From positions 212,500 through 276,499 of the forward strand of contig NZ_KB849557.1 of the NCBI RefSeq assembly GCF_000368585.1: a DNA stretch of 64,000 nt. The letters run 5' to 3'. Positions 46,995 to 55,888 of this stretch are shown here, one piece after another. This stretch comes from Acinetobacter venetianus RAG-1 = CIP 110063. GTDB lineage: Bacteria > Pseudomonadota > Gammaproteobacteria > Pseudomonadales > Moraxellaceae. The position numbers and the translations under genes are program-made. Under the pieces are notes generated by a model. It did no database searches. It saw only the letters and a list, made by a program, of their open reading frames with translations, and was not told where the DNA came from. Position 1 is the stretch's first letter. Every line of letters starts with the position of its first letter.

Positions 46995-47891
46995 ATGCTT
47001 CCATCTCTTTCAGATACTTTATTACGAAACATTTATAAATTCATTTATAAGATTTTTTACCCAAAAACATATAAACACAATCGTCGTTTCTGGCCGCTTT
47101 ATCGTGTACAACGTAATGAACATGGTCGTTTAGAAAAAGTTTATTTTAAGAAGCAGCTTGTTTCAGATAATTTGATGATCCAACCAGCAAAAAATTCAAA
47201 GTGCATGTTGATTGCGACAGGGCCTTCTATTCAGCAGCTTCCAAATGAAGTTTTTCAGAAAACAGATATAGACTATATCGGCGTGAATGGTGCGATTGCT
47301 TTGGAAAATATCCATTACAACAGCTATATCATCATTGACCATAATTTTGTGGATGCTCGCTTTGATTTGGTCGAGAAAGTACTGCAAAGCAATTGTACTT
47401 TTTACACCACACCTCGTTGTCTAGATATGATTCTTAGACGAATTAAATTTACAGATATTCAATGTAGTATCAAAACTATCGAAACAATCACTAGAGACCT
47501 CATGGAAGTGTTTCTTGATGAAGAAATGCTCGTGAATAAAACGGCAGAACACTTTTTCATTCACGATGATTTTGGTTTCTCAAAAGATATTTTTAACGGC
47601 ATATTTGATTACTTTACCGTTGCCTATGTCGCCCTACAAATTGTTAACTCGCTCAACTACACAGAAATTTTTATTGCTGGCTTAGATATGAGCAATTTTT
47701 CTAAACCACGCTTCTATGAAACAACTGATGATAAGCAGCCAACGTTACTCGACATACATAGCGAGACTGTATTACGTGCATTTGATGCTGCTGCATTATT
47801 TTTTAAAGAACATCAAATTAACGTTTACAATCTTTCTCCAAACAGTGCCGTTGAATCCTTCGAAAAGCGATCCTTTGAAGTTATACAATAA
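46995..47891 (+). CDS. WaaZ/RfaZ-like putative Kdo transferase
   Basis: A 298-residue protein. As far as I can recall E. coli WaaZ (RfaZ), which adds a third Kdo to the LPS core, it shares its blocks in order: MLIATGPSIQQLP (residues 71-83) then IGVNGAIAL, YVALQIVNSLNYTEIFIAGLDMS with the RFYE that follows, and a terminal INVYNLSPNSAVE. The GPS and NG motifs also resemble GT42/DUF115-type folds, which is the main alternative. No DxD. If right, the LOS core could carry an extra Kdo. It stands alone between two plus-strand genes. Confidence 0.6.
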   Translation: MLPSLSDTLLRNIYKFIYKIFYPKTYKHNRRFWPLYRVQRNEHGRLEKVYFKKQLVSDNLMIQPAKNSKCMLIATGPSIQQLPNEVFQKTDIDYIGVNGAIALENIHYNSYIIIDHNFVDARFDLVEKVLQSNCTFYTTPRCLDMILRRIKFTDIQCSIKTIETITRDLMEVFLDEEMLVNKTAEHFFIHDDFGFSKDIFNGIFDYFTVAYVALQIVNSLNYTEIFIAGLDMSNFSKPRFYETTDDKQPTLLDIHSETVLRAFDAAALFFKEHQINVYNLSPNSAVESFEKRSFEVIQ

Positions 47892-47985
47892 GTGTAGAAA
47901 AAGCCTTTAATAAAAATACACAATCAAATTAATCATGAATTAATCATTCGCTCATACAATTAGAGTTTTAGCTAAATATTATTGC

Positions 47986-49923
47986 ATGAGCGTCAATAAC
48001 TTTCGGACTGACATTAATGGACTAAGAGCTTACGCTGTAATTTTTGTCGTTCTTTTTCACTTCCAAATATTAGGCTTTTCAGCAGGATACCTCGGTGTCG
48101 ATATTTTCTTCGTCATTTCAGGCTATCTAATGACAAAGATCATTATTGAAAGACTAGAGAAAAATCGGTTTTCCTTTAGTGACTTTTATTTATCCCGCAT
48201 CACCCGAATCTTCCCAGCATTACTCGTTCTCGTTGTATGTCTCACAATACTTGGCTGGTTTATCTTTATTCCTGAAGATTTTCAAAGATTTGCTAAAGAT
48301 GCACGTTATAGCCTTACGTTTCTCTCAAATAATCTCTATTACCGACAAGCTGGAGATTACTTTGCAGTAGATGCACATGAGAAAGCACTGTTACATACAT
48401 GGTCACTTGCTGTTGAATGGCAATTTTATCTATTGTTCCCCATCCTTTTGGTGATTTATTGGAAATTAACCAAAGGGCTAAAACACATTGGAATCTTTCT
48501 CAGCATCTTATTTATTGCCTCACTGAGTTATTCAATTTATATCACCCCTAAAGATTCCATGTATGCCTTTTTCAAACTCACTACACGAGCATGGGAACTG
48601 ATTGCTGGTGGTCTTGTCTATTATTATTTTAGAAATACACAGTTAAAGACATATCTCAAAAAATTAACAGAAGCAATCGGCTTTATGCTTATCGTTGCCA
48701 GTTTAATTGTATTAAAGCAAAGTACGCCTTGGCCAGGTTATGCTGCATTGTTACCCGTTGTAGGTACAATGCTGATTCTAATCGCAAACCGCCAAGACTC
48801 TTTTCTCACTCAAACACCCATCGTGCAAAGTATTGGTAGCGCATCCTATTCAATCTATTTATGGCATTGGCCTGTATTTTTCCTACTAAATTATTTCTTT
48901 GTTCCACATAATTTTCTTAATCTAAGCCTTGCAATTACGCTTTCACTATTTTTAGGTTGGTTAAGTTATAAATACATAGAAAGTAGTCGTAATCTTCTGC
49001 AAAAGCTCAAACCTCAATATATTTATGTTTTATTCTTTGCTGTTCTAATTGCGTCATATCCTATTTATAAGTTCATCAGCAAAGATGGTGTAAAGGATAG
49101 AGCAAGCTCTAAATATCTATCCAGCATAGAACAAATTCAGATGCCTGCAGTCGCAAATGGTTGGTGCTTTTATAATATTAAAGGTGACGATAATCTTAAT
49201 GTAGGAACTCAAGGTTTAACTTGCTCTATTGCATCAAAACAACCTACTGCGAAAAAAGCCTTACTGTTCGGCGATTCTTTTGCTGGCCATAACAATCCTT
49301 TTTGGGATCAAATTGGTAAAAAGCTTAACTTACAGATCCAAGTTGTTTCGACAAACTGGTGTTACCCAAGTCTTAACGATGCCTTTACTGGAGATCAGCC
49401 ATCTGATGCCTACGAGCAGTGTCTAATCAACCGTGATTATCTTGCTAAGAATATGGATAAATATGATGTATTGATTTTTGCAGGGCGTTGGTCAGATATT
49501 GTTGGAAAAAGCCAACAAAGTGGTTTTGCTAATCTGTTAGATATCACAGAGCAGCACCATAAAAAAGTGATTGTAATGTCAGAGCCATATGCATTTAAGA
49601 AGAATATTAGCTTATTGTTCAAAAGAGCAATGTGGTTACATAGAGACTTTAATCTTAATAATTACATGAAGAGTGATAGAGCAACTCAACAGCGATACGC
49701 TACAGAGGTAATCAACAATATGGTGTACAAACATAGCAATACACTATTGCTGACGCGTGATGATTTATTCAGACGAAATCAAATGGCAAATGGCAATACC
49801 CCCTACTCCCTAGATGGTCGTCATATGTCGATTATTGGTTCACTTGAGTCAGCGAAATATTTCGAAAAACAACCAAAGTATGACGTGTTAAAACAGTTCT
49901 TGGAGCAACCCTTAACACCCTAA
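47986..49923 (+). CDS. O-acyltransferase, OafA type with SGNH domain
   Basis: A 645-residue membrane enzyme that puts acetyl or similar groups on sugars. The N-terminal acyltransferase-3 domain (about ten membrane segments, to residue 370) starts RTDINGLRAYAVIFVVLFHF and has YLGVDIFFVISGYLMT and the catalytic HTWSLAVEWQFYL. The C-terminal periplasmic SGNH domain has GDSFAGH (about residue 425) and the Asp-x-x-His pair in LDGRHMS. Full-length. It should modify the LOS core on the periplasmic side. Confidence 0.92.
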   Translation: MSVNNFRTDINGLRAYAVIFVVLFHFQILGFSAGYLGVDIFFVISGYLMTKIIIERLEKNRFSFSDFYLSRITRIFPALLVLVVCLTILGWFIFIPEDFQRFAKDARYSLTFLSNNLYYRQAGDYFAVDAHEKALLHTWSLAVEWQFYLLFPILLVIYWKLTKGLKHIGIFLSILFIASLSYSIYITPKDSMYAFFKLTTRAWELIAGGLVYYYFRNTQLKTYLKKLTEAIGFMLIVASLIVLKQSTPWPGYAALLPVVGTMLILIANRQDSFLTQTPIVQSIGSASYSIYLWHWPVFFLLNYFFVPHNFLNLSLAITLSLFLGWLSYKYIESSRNLLQKLKPQYIYVLFFAVLIASYPIYKFISKDGVKDRASSKYLSSIEQIQMPAVANGWCFYNIKGDDNLNVGTQGLTCSIASKQPTAKKALLFGDSFAGHNNPFWDQIGKKLNLQIQVVSTNWCYPSLNDAFTGDQPSDAYEQCLINRDYLAKNMDKYDVLIFAGRWSDIVGKSQQSGFANLLDITEQHHKKVIVMSEPYAFKKNISLLFKRAMWLHRDFNLNNYMKSDRATQQRYATEVINNMVYKHSNTLLLTRDDLFRRNQMANGNTPYSLDGRHMSIIGSLESAKYFEKQPKYDVLKQFLEQPLTP

Positions 49924-49934
49924 AACTAATTAAT

Positions 49935-50846
49935 TTAAATATCGATGAATGAGTCGTTAAAATACATTGCTTTCGCATAATAACGGCTCAAGATTCCTCT
50001 TTCTTTACCAGCCAATTTGATCAGCTTCGGCATATCAGCAGGCGGATAATTGATTGCAAAATCAATCAATACTTTTTCTTTCACCCACTTATTTTTCACT
50101 TGATAGAAGAAAGCATTTCGATCACAGTTGATCAATGTCATACTTGGAAGATAGTTTCGCATGACTTTTTGGCAGGCAACATATGCCACAAGATATTCCA
50201 AACGACCGATTTCTTGGAACAAATCCTGATAATCTGCATCATTTTCTTTAATTTTTTGAATATACAGCTTTGGTGTAATTTCAATCGCCTTAGACAACTC
50301 ATCAAACCAATACTTAAAAAAGACATTCTTTGCCGAACTCGCCAATAACCAATTTTCTAAAACTGGGAAATTTGGGCAAGTCGTATTTTTTTTACGGTAG
50401 TATGCAAAACTATTGGTTTGGTTCTCAGTAACAAGCTGTTGTATCCAATCAAGATTTTCATAAACAATGGTGCTTGCATCCAACCAAATTCCACCGTATT
50501 GATAAATGAGGTCAAAACGGATGAGATCAGCCTTTTGCTGAGGTGTCGCATGTGCTAAGCGGCGATAGTCGATGTCGCAAAATTCTTTAACATTATCAGG
50601 CGTTAAAAAGTTCACAACATGGTCAGGATTTTTTGTTCTAATATTTTCGACACATTTCTCTACAAACTGTGGTAATACACCCTCCCAGTACATCCAAATG
50701 ATTTTAGGAATAATGGCATTTTTCTCTGTCGGATTCAGAACAATAATATCTGCATAATTGTCTATGGCATCATTCATATCCCGTTTTTTATTCGCATACA
50801 TCGTATAAAACTTTAAGAGATAGAATAATTTTTTAAAGACTTTCAT
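49935..50846 (-). CDS. GT32-type (capsular polysaccharide synthesis family) glycosyltransferase
   Basis: A 303-residue enzyme. PKIIWMYWEGVLPQ opens the catalytic domain and ADLIRFDLIYQYGGIWLDAS has the DxS form of the DxD motif at Asp123, typical of PF05704. It is different from the GT32 enzyme at the left end of the locus. Last of five minus-strand genes that run from ugd; the gap to the GT25 gene is 24 bases. Confidence 0.85.
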   Translation of the reverse strand: MKVFKKLFYLLKFYTMYANKKRDMNDAIDNYADIIVLNPTEKNAIIPKIIWMYWEGVLPQFVEKCVENIRTKNPDHVVNFLTPDNVKEFCDIDYRRLAHATPQQKADLIRFDLIYQYGGIWLDASTIVYENLDWIQQLVTENQTNSFAYYRKKNTTCPNFPVLENWLLASSAKNVFFKYWFDELSKAIEITPKLYIQKIKENDADYQDLFQEIGRLEYLVAYVACQKVMRNYLPSMTLINCDRNAFFYQVKNKWVKEKVLIDFAINYPPADMPKLIKLAGKERGILSRYYAKAMYFNDSFIDI

Positions 50847-50870
50847 AAAATTGCTCAGTTTCGAACAGTA

Positions 50871-51629
50871 TTAAGAGATCAAATGTTTAAAAGCATAATA
50901 ACGATCTCGCCACATGCGTTTTTGCTTTTTGAGTCCATGCGAAAAGCTACGATTTTCTAGCTCTTTTCGTTTAATGCCTTGCGCCGCAACTGTGCCTAAA
51001 ATATCACTATCTAATCCTGCTGGTTGAACAAATGGCTGCCACACGCCTAGGCCTTTACCATTTTTACTTAACCAGCTTTGGAAAAAGATATCGACTGGAA
51101 CCTGCATTGTTTTACCTAAGCGTACAAATTCTTCAGCACCACGTCTAGACCAAATCAAACCTACACCACGGATCGGAAAATAATAAGCATGCCACAAGTT
51201 AAAACTGTCTAGCTGTAAAATATCTTTCGCTAGTTTTTTCTTTTTAGCTGCAATGTTAACCACATACCAATCAAGTGCCTTATGCTCATCAAGGTAATTT
51301 AATAATGCCTCTACTTTCTGTTTAAAATCAGGCAAGACTTGAATATCATCTTCGAGAACAACAAGATAATCTGCATCGGTCTGCAAGAATTTTTCAGCAC
51401 AGCCATAATGACTCAGATAACAACCCAACTCTGAACTAATTAAGCTACGCCCTAAAATTTCCTGAGCCTTTGCATCATCATAATTTTTAAACTCGGATAA
51501 TGCTTTACCACGTCCATCATAAGCAGGAAAACGAGTAAACTCCCAATTTGCTTGTTGCAATTGCTCAGTTGCACTTGCTAAACGTTGATCACTACCGTCT
51601 AGATTTATAAGATAAGTAACGACTTTCAT
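50871..51629 (-). CDS. GT25-family LOS glycosyltransferase (second)
   Basis: A 252-residue enzyme beginning VVTYLINLDGSDQRLASA with YLVVLEDDIQVLPDF (EDD at 93-95) and the GVGLIWSRRGAEEFV acceptor-side motif, all GT25 features. It is not a close copy of the other GT25 gene. It begins 15 bases after the Stealth gene in the same operon. Usual donors are UDP-galactose or UDP-glucose. Confidence 0.88.
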   Translation of the reverse strand: MKVVTYLINLDGSDQRLASATEQLQQANWEFTRFPAYDGRGKALSEFKNYDDAKAQEILGRSLISSELGCYLSHYGCAEKFLQTDADYLVVLEDDIQVLPDFKQKVEALLNYLDEHKALDWYVVNIAAKKKKLAKDILQLDSFNLWHAYYFPIRGVGLIWSRRGAEEFVRLGKTMQVPVDIFFQSWLSKNGKGLGVWQPFVQPAGLDSDILGTVAAQGIKRKELENRSFSHGLKKQKRMWRDRYYAFKHLIS

Positions 51630-51644
51630 TTAATTTTCCTTCGC

Positions 51645-52640
51645 TTATCCTGCAATAGTCGGTTGGATTTGACTAGGCAAAACTTCTCTAAATTTATCAA
51701 CAAGTGCATGACGAATACGCAGCTCATCACGCTGTTCTAATTGATCTAAACTTTGAATACAACCAAATTTAATATGTTCGTTAGATAAAGCTTGAATACA
51801 AGGCTCTAAGTCTCGCCCATCTTTCAAATAGGCAATCTCAACATCATCTTTCAAGATCGCTTGATTATTTTGTATAGCCAAATGATTAGATAGCCCTACA
51901 GGTAAAATCTGATCAATATTTCTAAATTTAAAGCGAATTTGCTGCTGTAAGAACAAGGGATGTTGTCCAAAATAATTCGCTAAAAGCGCTTTACTTAAAA
52001 TATGCGGACGATGATGAATTTCATAATAACGACTGAGTCCAACACAGTCTGCACTGAGCATTTGAGCCATAGAGTATTTAGGCTGGGCAATTTTCCCAAA
52101 CTTATTCTGTACAAATTTTCGCAGTAGGTATTTAACTTTTTTTATGAAATTACTCTGCCAATGACCGTAAATAACCATCTGATCATCAACTAAAAAGTCT
52201 TGCTGACGTGACGCTTGATTAAAAAAGAAATCATCATTGAGATAAATAAAGTAATCAGAAATACCAGGAATATTCCACAACATACTTTCGATACTTAATG
52301 AATTAAACGTCGGCAAAGCTGACTCATAGCCATTAAAAACTTCACGATGGTCAATAATCTTAATCTTTCCAGCTTCACAAAGCCCTTGCTGTTCAAACTG
52401 ATCCAACCATTTCGGTTGCTGTTGATCAGTGACCACATAAATTGTTCCGCTATAAGGAACAAACTTTAGAATTGAGGCAATACAAAAATAAATTTCATCA
52501 TTACTGGCAAAGCGGGTATCTTCTAAAGCATTAGAAGGCTCAGCTTGATTCATGAACTTTCGGCGTTTGTTTTTTAAATTGCTGTCATTACCATCCACCC
52601 AAGCAATAACAATATCAATCGCTTGCACGCTATTTTTCAT
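51645..52640 (-). CDS. Stealth-family sugar-phosphate transferase
   Basis: A 331-residue protein of the Stealth group, relatives of GlcNAc-1-phosphotransferase. CR1 is IDIVIAWVDGND (residues 8-19); CR2 is the region from ALEDTRFASNDEIYFCIASILKFVPYSGTIYVVTDQQQPKWL to YFIYLNDDFFF (about 37-145). CR3 (HRPHILSKALLANYF) and CR4 (near FGCIQSLDQ) follow. Known members build phosphodiester-linked capsule by transferring sugar 1-phosphate from nucleotide sugar. In an LOS core locus it predicts a phosphodiester-linked residue. Confidence 0.88.
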   Translation of the reverse strand: MKNSVQAIDIVIAWVDGNDSNLKNKRRKFMNQAEPSNALEDTRFASNDEIYFCIASILKFVPYSGTIYVVTDQQQPKWLDQFEQQGLCEAGKIKIIDHREVFNGYESALPTFNSLSIESMLWNIPGISDYFIYLNDDFFFNQASRQQDFLVDDQMVIYGHWQSNFIKKVKYLLRKFVQNKFGKIAQPKYSMAQMLSADCVGLSRYYEIHHRPHILSKALLANYFGQHPLFLQQQIRFKFRNIDQILPVGLSNHLAIQNNQAILKDDVEIAYLKDGRDLEPCIQALSNEHIKFGCIQSLDQLEQRDELRIRHALVDKFREVLPSQIQPTIAG

Positions 52641-52675
52641 AAATCAAACTCGACCTTTTCCAATATGATTAAGGC

Positions 52676-53431
52676 TTATTGCCAAGCATCTTTAATCCAG
52701 TCCGATGGCAGTACATAGCGATACCACTTACCACCGCCACCACTGACTGCATCAGGCGGATTAATTTCACCATGGAAAATAATAATTTTGGCATTTTGAG
52801 GTTTTACAGGTGGTTTGAAATAAGCCAATGGAATCTTTTGTAAGCAGTGATATTTATAACTTTTACACCAGTCTTTGTTCCAATAACTCAGCTTACCTTC
52901 TTTATGTACAAACCAAGAGAGGTACTCTTGTTCATTACGGAATTTTTGTCGAACCTCATCAAAGTGTTCACGGAAATACGGCAGAATTTCAGGAAAAGCG
53001 CCTAGTTTAAAACGGTAAACTGAACTGTTTCCAGTAATACGCCAAGGTCTTTTCCAGTCATGAATCACCAAAAACTCACCTTTTTCTTGGAAAAAACAAT
53101 CGATGTTATCGACAATCACCACATCCAAGTCTAGAAAAAGCGCATTACCTTTTAAGCCATAAAGGTCAGGTTCAAAAGTTGAAAGTTTATTCCAACCACG
53201 CTCAGGGCTACCCTCAGGCAGATCAAGTGATGGAATCGGAAAACATTGGATATTAGGATCAATTCCTTCAGTGCGGTCTGTTAGACAAACCATTTTAAAA
53301 GGCAAAGTAAGATGACGTTTAACCATGTTGTATAAACGATTGACATATTCTGCGCCATACTTGGTTCCCCATTTCATGCACAAAATAACATTGTCTTCAT
53401 GAGTTGCCGAATTTTGTTGAATGTCTACCAT
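52676..53431 (-). CDS. DxD glycosyltransferase, GT8-like fold
   Basis: A 251-residue soluble enzyme. LKGNALFLDLDVVIVDNID (about residues 93-111) holds the DxD-type motif DLD, GWNKLSTFEPD precedes it, and IIIFHGEINPPDA near the C-terminus carries a conserved His. This pattern is shared by several OC-locus glycosyltransferases of Acinetobacter, but I cannot place it in a numbered family with certainty. It starts 35 bases before the Stealth gene. Confidence 0.75.
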   Translation of the reverse strand: MVDIQQNSATHEDNVILCMKWGTKYGAEYVNRLYNMVKRHLTLPFKMVCLTDRTEGIDPNIQCFPIPSLDLPEGSPERGWNKLSTFEPDLYGLKGNALFLDLDVVIVDNIDCFFQEKGEFLVIHDWKRPWRITGNSSVYRFKLGAFPEILPYFREHFDEVRQKFRNEQEYLSWFVHKEGKLSYWNKDWCKSYKYHCLQKIPLAYFKPPVKPQNAKIIIFHGEINPPDAVSGGGGKWYRYVLPSDWIKDAWQ

Positions 53432-53630
53432 CTGCTAACCTTAATGCCTTAGATATTATTTTGCTCAAGCATTTGGTAGCCAAAGCGAAAAAATAATATG
53501 CACTGAATGTGAGGCTATCTTAGCATAGACCTTATATTATTTTTTATTATTAATTCGTCAAACCCTTATAGTCTGTCGGTATTTCACCAACAGACTATAC
53601 AAATAAAAACTTAATCAAAATTGAGAAAGC

Positions 53631-54791
53631 TTAATTAATGCCAAATAAATCTCTGGTATAAATTTTTTCCATCACATCACTGAACATCGGTACCATTCGA
53701 TTTACGATAATCAAATCTGACATCGCTTTAAATTTTTGTAAGCTCGAAATAACAGGATGACCTAGATACTCTTTTACATCCAAGGTTGGCTCATAAATCA
53801 CAACGCGGATTCCCTCATCGGCTAAACCTTGTAGCACATCATGCACAGCAGACTCTCTAAAATTATCAGAATCAGCTTTCATCGTCAGTCGATAGATTCC
53901 AACGCAAGAGACTTTTCGGCTTAAAATATCCGCAATAATCGCTTGTTTACGGGTCTGATTTGAGCGAATGATCGCGGAGATTAACTCCTGTGGTGTATCA
54001 TGATAATTTGCCAACAACTGCTTAGTATCTTTGGGCAAGCAATAGCCACCATAACCAAAGGATGGATTATTGTAATGATCACCAATCCGAGGATCTAAAC
54101 CAACCCCTGTAGTAATATCCAAAGCACTTAATTTGTTTTTCATACAGTACGTATCAAGTTCATTAAAGAAAGCGACACGCATGGCCAAATAAGTATTGGA
54201 GAAAAGCTTAATTGCTTCAGCTTCGGTAGAATCCACACACAATAACACGGCGTTCTTTTCTACCGTCGCTTTCAAATATAACTTGGCAATCTTTTCAGCG
54301 CGTTTTGACTTTTCACCCACAATAATTCGAGAAGGATATAAGTTGTCTTGTAAGGCTTGCCCTTCCCTTAAAAATTCTGGGGAGAAAATGAGGTTTTTAA
54401 GCTTTAACTTTTTAGAAATCTCTTTGGTATAACCAACGGGCACCGTCGATTTGATAATCATCAACGCCTTTGGATTTATTTTTTGGATATTATCAATGAC
54501 CGCTTCAATACTAGAGGTATCAAAATAATTGGTTTCAGGATTATAGTTAGTAGGTGTTGCGATGATAATGAGTTTTGCATTTTGATAAGCAAATTCTTTA
54601 TCACATGTAGCCTCAATGCTGGCTTCAGTTAAGTAGTTTTGAATACAAGTATCACTGATAGGTGACACTTTTTGGTTAATGCTCTTTACCCGTGTTTTAT
54701 CTATATCTAGTACAATCACATCATGTTGTTTGGAAAATAATAAGGCATTCGATAGACCTACATAACCCGCACCAACGACAGTAATTTTCAT
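53631..54791 (-). CDS. ugd: UDP-glucose 6-dehydrogenase (short form)
   Basis: Oxidises UDP-glucose to UDP-glucuronate with NAD+. The 386-residue length matches the short enterobacterial form, not the approximately 420-residue form of Acinetobacter capsule loci (from memory). NAD fold ITVVGAGYVGLSNALL, catalytic core FSPEFLREGQALQDNLYPSRIIVG and active-site Cys in GYGGYCLPKDTKQL are present. The ATG at 54791 replaces a TTG at 54833. It sits on the ilvE side of the OC locus and implies glucuronate, or a sugar made from it, in the core. GDP-mannose is a less likely substrate. Confidence 0.9.
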   Translation of the reverse strand: MKITVVGAGYVGLSNALLFSKQHDVIVLDIDKTRVKSINQKVSPISDTCIQNYLTEASIEATCDKEFAYQNAKLIIIATPTNYNPETNYFDTSSIEAVIDNIQKINPKALMIIKSTVPVGYTKEISKKLKLKNLIFSPEFLREGQALQDNLYPSRIIVGEKSKRAEKIAKLYLKATVEKNAVLLCVDSTEAEAIKLFSNTYLAMRVAFFNELDTYCMKNKLSALDITTGVGLDPRIGDHYNNPSFGYGGYCLPKDTKQLLANYHDTPQELISAIIRSNQTRKQAIIADILSRKVSCVGIYRLTMKADSDNFRESAVHDVLQGLADEGIRVVIYEPTLDVKEYLGHPVISSLQKFKAMSDLIIVNRMVPMFSDVMEKIYTRDLFGIN

Positions 54792-54886
54792 TCGATCTCT
54801 ATTTTTTATTCGACTTAGAGACACCGTAATCAACTAAAATGAAAGATTGATGATGGTTTAATTGCAATCTTTTGACAAACCAGCAA

Positions 54887-54918
54887 TAAAAAAGCGAAGC
54901 CTAGGCTTCGCTTTTTTT
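54887..54918 (-). terminator. Rho-independent terminator of ilvE
   Basis: GCGAAGCC/ GGCTTCGC hairpin flanked by runs of A and T; on the minus strand the T-run follows the hairpin. The A-run allows use in the other direction too. Confidence 0.92.
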
Positions 54919-54932
54919 AAGATTTAAGTCAC

Positions 54933-55859
54933 TTATTTGATATAAGTCAACCAATCTGCATATTTATCATTACGACCTTGAACAGCATCAAAGAATGTTT
55001 TTTGAATTACTGTTGTAATCGGACCACGAGAACCGCAACCAATTTCACGGTCATCATATTCACGGATAGGCGTAACTTCAGCAGCCGTACCTGTAAAGAA
55101 TGCTTCATCAGCAATATAGAATTCGTCACGCGTAATACGACGCTCAACGACTTCATAACCAAGATCTTTGGCAATCGTAATCACTGTTTGGCGGGTAATC
55201 CCCTCAAGTGCACCACCTGCCAAATCTGGAGTATGTAATACGCCATCTTTGATCAAGAATACGTTTTCGCCAGCACCTTGGCAGACAAAACCTTGTGGAT
55301 CAAGCAACATCGCTTCATCATAACCCGCACGAGCAACTTCTTGGTGAGCCAAGATCGATACTGTATAGTTACCACATGCTTTTGCTTTACACATCGTCAC
55401 GTTCGGGTGGTGGTGCGTAAACGAAGATGTTTTAACGCGAATGCCACGAGCCATCGCTTCTTCACCAAGGTAAGCACCCCAGCCCCATGCAGCAACAGCA
55501 GCATGAACAGTATTTTCAGTTGCAGCGATACCTAATTTTTCAGAACCGATCCAAATCAATGGACGTAGGTAGCAAGAAGCTAACTTATTTTCACGCACGA
55601 CATCAATTTGTGCTTGTTCTAAAGTCGCTTGATCAAATGGAACATTCATTTGATAAATTTTTGCAGAATTTAATAAGCGCTTAGTATGATCTTGTAAGCG
55701 GAAGATTGCTGTTCCATTTGGGGTTTCATAAGCACGGACGCCTTCAAAAACACCCATACTGTAATGCAGAGTATGTGTTAAGACGTGAATTTTTGCATCA
55801 CGCCAATCAACCATTTTTCCATCTTGCCAAATAAAACCATCACGATCAGCCAAATTCAC
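54933..55859 (-). CDS. ilvE: Branched-chain amino acid aminotransferase
   Basis: PLP enzyme for the last step of leucine, isoleucine and valine synthesis. The 308-residue protein has the class IV aminotransferase features: LHYSMGVFEGVRAY, KACGNYTVSILA with the PLP Lys, and CQGAGENVFLIKDG. The start is a GTG at 55859 with a GGAG about 10 bases upstream. It forms the right flank of the OC locus. Confidence 0.97.
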   Translation of the reverse strand: MNLADRDGFIWQDGKMVDWRDAKIHVLTHTLHYSMGVFEGVRAYETPNGTAIFRLQDHTKRLLNSAKIYQMNVPFDQATLEQAQIDVVRENKLASCYLRPLIWIGSEKLGIAATENTVHAAVAAWGWGAYLGEEAMARGIRVKTSSFTHHHPNVTMCKAKACGNYTVSILAHQEVARAGYDEAMLLDPQGFVCQGAGENVFLIKDGVLHTPDLAGGALEGITRQTVITIAKDLGYEVVERRITRDEFYIADEAFFTGTAAEVTPIREYDDREIGCGSRGPITTVIQKTFFDAVQGRNDKYADWLTYIK

Positions 55860-55888
55860 GGCGCATACTCCAAACTTTTACTACACAA

